Shown in pieces: positions 60,544-64,000 of a stretch of 64,000 nt of DNA. The stretch's first letter is position 1. Each line of letters opens with the position of its first letter. This DNA is from Bradyrhizobium sp. AUGA SZCCT0158 (GTDB lineage Bacteria > Pseudomonadota > Alphaproteobacteria > Rhizobiales > Xanthobacteraceae), in contig NZ_JAFCME010000011.1 in NCBI RefSeq assembly GCF_018130065.1, positions 1 to 64,000 on the forward strand, written 5' to 3'. A model generated the notes under the pieces. The model saw only the letters and a list, made by a program, of their open reading frames with translations. It did no database searches and was not told the DNA's origin. Position numbers and translations under genes: made by a program.

Positions 60544-63405
60544 TCAATTCAGCCGCCGCCAGAAATAATCGGGATCGACTCGGAGCGGCGGTCGCGGGAG
60601 GCGGTCCTCGTCATCGGGATTTCCGCGCCAGGAGGGATATTCGCGCGGACCAAGACGCCAGTTCGGGAATTGAAAGGGCAGCCGGTTATCGCCGTAAAGG
60701 CGGTTATCGTAGGACCACGGCTGGAATGGCCCCTCGTCTCCGTCATGACCGCCACGATGAACGTAGCTTTCTGCACGCGAGACGATCCGAAATTGCGTAT
60801 CATCGATTCTGCCCGACGGATCCCTCTTGAGGTACTCGGTGAAAGCGCGCCCGGAGCCGGCCGGTGCGGGATCGCCGGTATGGGAATCGATCGACAGAGC
60901 AACGAGCTGACGCATGGCTTCGCGCGAAGGGCCGTTCAACGCCGTCCTGGGAGCGTGCAACTCCCAGGCTGCCTGCGCGATCGGCTCGAACATCGGCAGC
61001 GCCACTTTCCCTCCGGTCTGGCCGCGCCCAAGGGTGCGACGCCCGCCGTCGCCATTGTCGTAGCCGACCCAGATGGCGATGGTGACGTCATTTGTGAAAC
61101 CGACGAACCAGGCATCGGCCGAATTATCAGTGGTACCGGTCTTGCCGCCGACATAGGGCGAGAGATGCTTCACTACGCGCGCAGTTCCGCGCGCGAGCAC
61201 GCCCTGCAGCATTGATTTCAACTGGTAAAATGATGCGCGGTCGGCGAAGCCGATCCAGGATACCGCATGCGGATCGTGCCGGTAGATTGGGCGGCCGTCC
61301 TGTTCGATCGTTTCGATCGCATGGGGCTGGGGTCGTGCGCCTTCGTTGGCGATCGCCGCATAGAACGCCGCAAGGTCGATGAGCCGCACAGTCTGGGCAC
61401 CGAGCACGAACGGGTAGTAGCGCATGCATTCCTTGTAGAGCTGCGCTTCCATCGCGAGCAAGCAGACCTGGTCGAGGCCTCGCTCGGCGCTGTCATCGAG
61501 ACCGGTCGCGAGCAGTTGGGCGGTAGCGAGATTCCGGGAGTTTTCCAGCGCACGCCGCAGTGTAATGGCGCCCGAAGCGCCGCCGTCATAGTTCTTCGGC
61601 GACCAGAAACCGCGCTGGCCGGAGGCCGTCGCCCCGATCGGTGCCAGCGTCAGAGGTTCGTCCATCACCAGCGTGTTGGGCTGCAACCCCTTCCGAAGGG
61701 CGGCGAGGTAGGTCAGCGGCTTGAAGGTGGAGCCGGGTTGCCGCAGGCTCTGGACGACGCGGTTGAGCTGGCTTGCCGGATAGGAAAAGCCGCCCGCCAT
61801 CGCGAGAATGCGGCCGGTTTCGTTCTCGAGTACGAGCGCCGCTCCCTGCACGTTCGGTCGAATGCGCAGATCGGCACGCGCCGCTTGCTTACCATTGGCT
61901 TTGCGCACCTGCACGTAGATCACGTCGTACGGCTTGAGACTGCGCCGGATCGCGGCGCTCCAGGTGTTCAGCGGCAGGATGCTTCCATCGGTCAGGCCGA
62001 CGTTGATCGCATGGCTGCTTTTGCCACGCGTATTCTCCAGGACGACCGCCGATTCCCAGTGAACGTCATAGAGAGGTAGCCGCGTCGTCTTCAACGCCAC
62101 GAGCCAGGCCGGTTCCGTGGCCCTCAGGTCAGCCGCACTCAGACGAACAGCATTGGAAATGTTCGCCTCGGGTCCCTCAAATTTGTACCGATTGGTGTTC
62201 AGCTCGTACCGCGCGAGGCCCTCCTGCAATGTTGCTTCGACTGTGCGCTGCAAGGCCGAGTTGACGGTCGAGCGCACCGTGTAGGAGGAACTGGTGAGAG
62301 TATCGAGGCCCGCGACCACCTTTGCCTCGCGGGCGACGTGATCGACGAAGTGAAAGCCGAAGTCCCGTCGCGTCGGCCGGTACTCGACAAGCTGCGGCAA
62401 TACTGCTTGCGCCGCGGCGGCGTCGATCATGGCGTCGTTCTGCATGCGGCCCAGCACGTAGGCAAGCCGCTCGCGCGCGCGCTCAGGGTGGCGGTCAGGA
62501 TTGAAGTAGTTCGGTCCCTTGGCGAGCCCGGCGAGTAGCGCGCCCTCGACGGCGGAGAGCGCCTTGGCTGGTTTGCCGAAATAGCTGCGCGCCGCCATCT
62601 CGATGCCCCAGGCTCCGCGACCGAGATAAATCGAGTTGAGATAGAGCTCGAGGATTTCCGCCTTGGTCAGGGCGCGCTCCATCCGCGAGGCAACGATCAT
62701 TTCGCGCAGTTTTCTTTCGTAAGTGATGTCGTTGCCCACCAGCAGATTCTTGGCGACCTGCTGCGTGATGGTCGAGCCGCCCTGCGGCCGGCCCGGATGC
62801 GTGAAGTTGCCGATGAAGGCGCGGACCAGCCCGCGCTCGTCAATGCCCGCGTGTTGGAAAAAACGCTTGTCCTCGGCTGCGATGAATGCGTTGCGCACCT
62901 CCTCTGGGATATCCGCAAGCTTGACCCAGACGCGGCGGTTGTTCGGCTCGTAAATCTCGGCAAGGCGCTCGCGCTTGTTGTCGAGGACTACGCTGGTGCC
63001 AGGAAGCCTGAGGTGCTTGAGCTGCACGGCGTCGGGCAGATCCTTGACCGCGCCGTTGTAGAAAGCGATGACCTGGCCAAGATCGACCGGCGATCCTTCC
63101 ACTTTTTCGACTTTGCAGAACTCCCTGTAGGTCACGTGGAGGTCGGCTAGGTTCAGTCCTTTAAGCGCCTTGATCTCGCTGCTCAGTGCCTCCTTGTCAT
63201 CCATGGCAGTGGCAATCAGATCGTCGACGTTGATGTCCTCGATGTCGAAAGCCTTGCGCATGTGGTCGCAGCCGGCATTCAAAAGCTGCGCCACCTCGAA
63301 GCGGTCGCGCACCGCATCGAATTCCGTCTTGACCCCATCCGGCCGGGTAGTGACCTGGCTGAAGGCCAGCGCCGTGGCGAAGATCTTGATGAGAATCGAG
63401 TCCAT
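60544..63405 (-). CDS. Class A penicillin-binding protein (bifunctional, PBP1-like)
   Basis: A 953-residue enzyme with glycosyltransferase and transpeptidase domains. The glycosyltransferase part has AAEDKRFFQHAGIDERG (catalytic Glu) and GGSTITQQVAKNLL. The transpeptidase part has SLRQPGSTFKPL (catalytic Ser in SxxK), ENSRN and GGKTGTTDNS. The first 20 residues are a short hydrophobic segment, then about 120 residues of extra helical domain precede the glycosyltransferase. It polymerises and cross-links peptidoglycan at the inner membrane. The C-terminal tail after about 860 is Pro/Arg/Asp-rich and unusual. The gene is followed by an exported unknown protein. Confidence 0.95.
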   Translation of the reverse strand: MDSILIKIFATALAFSQVTTRPDGVKTEFDAVRDRFEVAQLLNAGCDHMRKAFDIEDINVDDLIATAMDDKEALSSEIKALKGLNLADLHVTYREFCKVEKVEGSPVDLGQVIAFYNGAVKDLPDAVQLKHLRLPGTSVVLDNKRERLAEIYEPNNRRVWVKLADIPEEVRNAFIAAEDKRFFQHAGIDERGLVRAFIGNFTHPGRPQGGSTITQQVAKNLLVGNDITYERKLREMIVASRMERALTKAEILELYLNSIYLGRGAWGIEMAARSYFGKPAKALSAVEGALLAGLAKGPNYFNPDRHPERARERLAYVLGRMQNDAMIDAAAAQAVLPQLVEYRPTRRDFGFHFVDHVAREAKVVAGLDTLTSSSYTVRSTVNSALQRTVEATLQEGLARYELNTNRYKFEGPEANISNAVRLSAADLRATEPAWLVALKTTRLPLYDVHWESAVVLENTRGKSSHAINVGLTDGSILPLNTWSAAIRRSLKPYDVIYVQVRKANGKQAARADLRIRPNVQGAALVLENETGRILAMAGGFSYPASQLNRVVQSLRQPGSTFKPLTYLAALRKGLQPNTLVMDEPLTLAPIGATASGQRGFWSPKNYDGGASGAITLRRALENSRNLATAQLLATGLDDSAERGLDQVCLLAMEAQLYKECMRYYPFVLGAQTVRLIDLAAFYAAIANEGARPQPHAIETIEQDGRPIYRHDPHAVSWIGFADRASFYQLKSMLQGVLARGTARVVKHLSPYVGGKTGTTDNSADAWFVGFTNDVTIAIWVGYDNGDGGRRTLGRGQTGGKVALPMFEPIAQAAWELHAPRTALNGPSREAMRQLVALSIDSHTGDPAPAGSGRAFTEYLKRDPSGRIDDTQFRIVSRAESYVHRGGHDGDEGPFQPWSYDNRLYGDNRLPFQFPNWRLGPREYPSWRGNPDDEDRLPRPPLRVDPDYFWRRLN

Positions 63406-63609
63406 GACCTGCCGACGGTCGAAAAAGCCGCCTCCGTAAGGTCCCGTTCTTGTAGAACAATACTATAAACAAGGCTGTGTTGAGGAAAAAGTTCCCGAGG
63501 TGCCGCCGCCCGCTTTTCCGAACCTTCAGCACCGCTCCGACTTGGCCGGGCCCGCGGAACCAACGCTGCGGCCGGTGCGTTCTAAAAACACCATATTGGC
63601 AGCGCAGTC

Positions 63610-64000
63610 ATGAGTACCCCTCTTCCAGTCGTGCTTGCCGCGGCGCTCTTCAGCACCGCCATCGCCACGACGCCTGCGGATGCCGCTCCTCGAAAAAAGA
63701 ACCCTGCAGCGAGCGTCGCTCAGCCGCCCGCCGACAGATTTTTGGCCTGCGATGTCCGGGTGCGAGACTATCTTCGCGAAGGCGGCGCGGCGATACGGGT
63801 GACCAAGATCGAAGTGGACGATGCCCGACTGCAGTTGAACATTCATCATGAGTACGGAGAGGCGGGAAAGTCGTCTCGAAAATACCTCCGCGGGGACACT
63901 GAAGAAGAAATGCGCAAGAATCTGCGCGGAATATTGGACGAGTTCGCTGCGGCTGCGAAGGCCGCAACGACTGGTCGAGCTTGGTATGTGATCGCTGCCC
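63610..64000 (+). CDS. Start of an exported protein, cut by the window end
   Basis: The frame begins at ATG 63610 and remains open to the last base. It has a signal peptide (LPVVLAAALFSTAIATTPADA, cleavage near residue 26), followed by a basic and Pro-rich linker and a domain beginning FLACDVRVRDYLREGGAAIR. It is divergent from the penicillin-binding protein with a 204-bp gap. No family is recognised from the partial sequence of about 130 residues. Confidence 0.6.
   Translation, partial: MSTPLPVVLAAALFSTAIATTPADAAPRKKNPAASVAQPPADRFLACDVRVRDYLREGGAAIRVTKIEVDDARLQLNIHHEYGEAGKSSRKYLRGDTEEEMRKNLRGILDEFAAAAKAATTGRAWYVIAA

Overview
The window is high-GC chromosomal DNA from an alphaproteobacterium, most likely Bradyrhizobium or a close relative (Nitrobacteraceae). 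The evidence is the rluD-rpoH pair with the RpoH box, the IorA/IorB-type molybdenum hydroxylase genes, a Lys/Ala-repeat mini-protein, and the 'GTCATGGCCGGGCTTGACC' and 'ATGACCGGACGATCCAGTA' extragenic repeats typical of these genomes. This assignment comes from reading alone; no database search was run.

Left chromosomal flank (1-14.5 kb). In order: a short-chain dehydrogenase, a lone receiver-domain response regulator, a LysE-type exporter, a 21-residue KKA-repeat peptide, a membrane diguanylate cyclase, a secreted zinc amidase, a ParD/ParE-like toxin-antitoxin pair whose toxin looks shortened, sigma-32 (rpoH), the pseudouridine synthase rluD, a small membrane protein, a Rieske protein, a PQQ-dependent alcohol dehydrogenase carrying the Asp-x-Asp signature of lanthanide enzymes, and an aldehyde/isoquinoline-oxidoreductase-type Mo hydroxylase (large and small subunits). 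The flank ends at an intact tRNA-Glu(CUC).

Genomic island (14,518-59,325, about 44.8 kb). The last 44 bases of the tRNA, from the anticodon stem to CCA, plus three following bases, recur as a perfect 47-bp direct repeat at 59,279. A tyrosine integrase lies just inside that right end. The left half is a defence island: an HNH nuclease; a CBS-domain protein with a C-terminal RX4H (HEPN-like) motif; a 5-methylcytosine methylase with Vsr and a probable PD-(D/E)xK restriction enzyme; a class-1-like DISARM locus (drmD, drmMI, drmA, drmB) with no visible drmC but with about 4.7 kb of extra genes between drmMI and drmA, including an Xre-ImmA/IrrE regulator and a PIN nuclease translationally coupled to drmA; and a convergent GmrSD-like DUF262/HNH protein. 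A serine resolvase with its own promoter and a putative recombination-site palindrome marks the middle. The next block carries two giant genes: a 2,031-residue fusion of GMC oxidoreductase, membrane segment, alpha/beta hydrolase and PhoD-type phosphatase, and a 1,338-residue soluble-adenylyl-cyclase-like protein. The right end is the mobility module: a chain of seven genes, six junctions of which overlap by a few bases or nearly abut (HTH, several unknowns, DUF3987 protein), then an unknown gene and the integrase.

Right chromosomal flank (59.3-64 kb): a secreted protein of unknown function directly downstream of a class A penicillin-binding protein, and the start of an exported protein that runs off the window.

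Most likely new biology: the rearranged DISARM locus and its insert genes (27.2-31.8 kb), the CBS-HEPN-like protein, and the oxidase-hydrolase-phosphatase megaenzyme next to a cyclase-ATPase.
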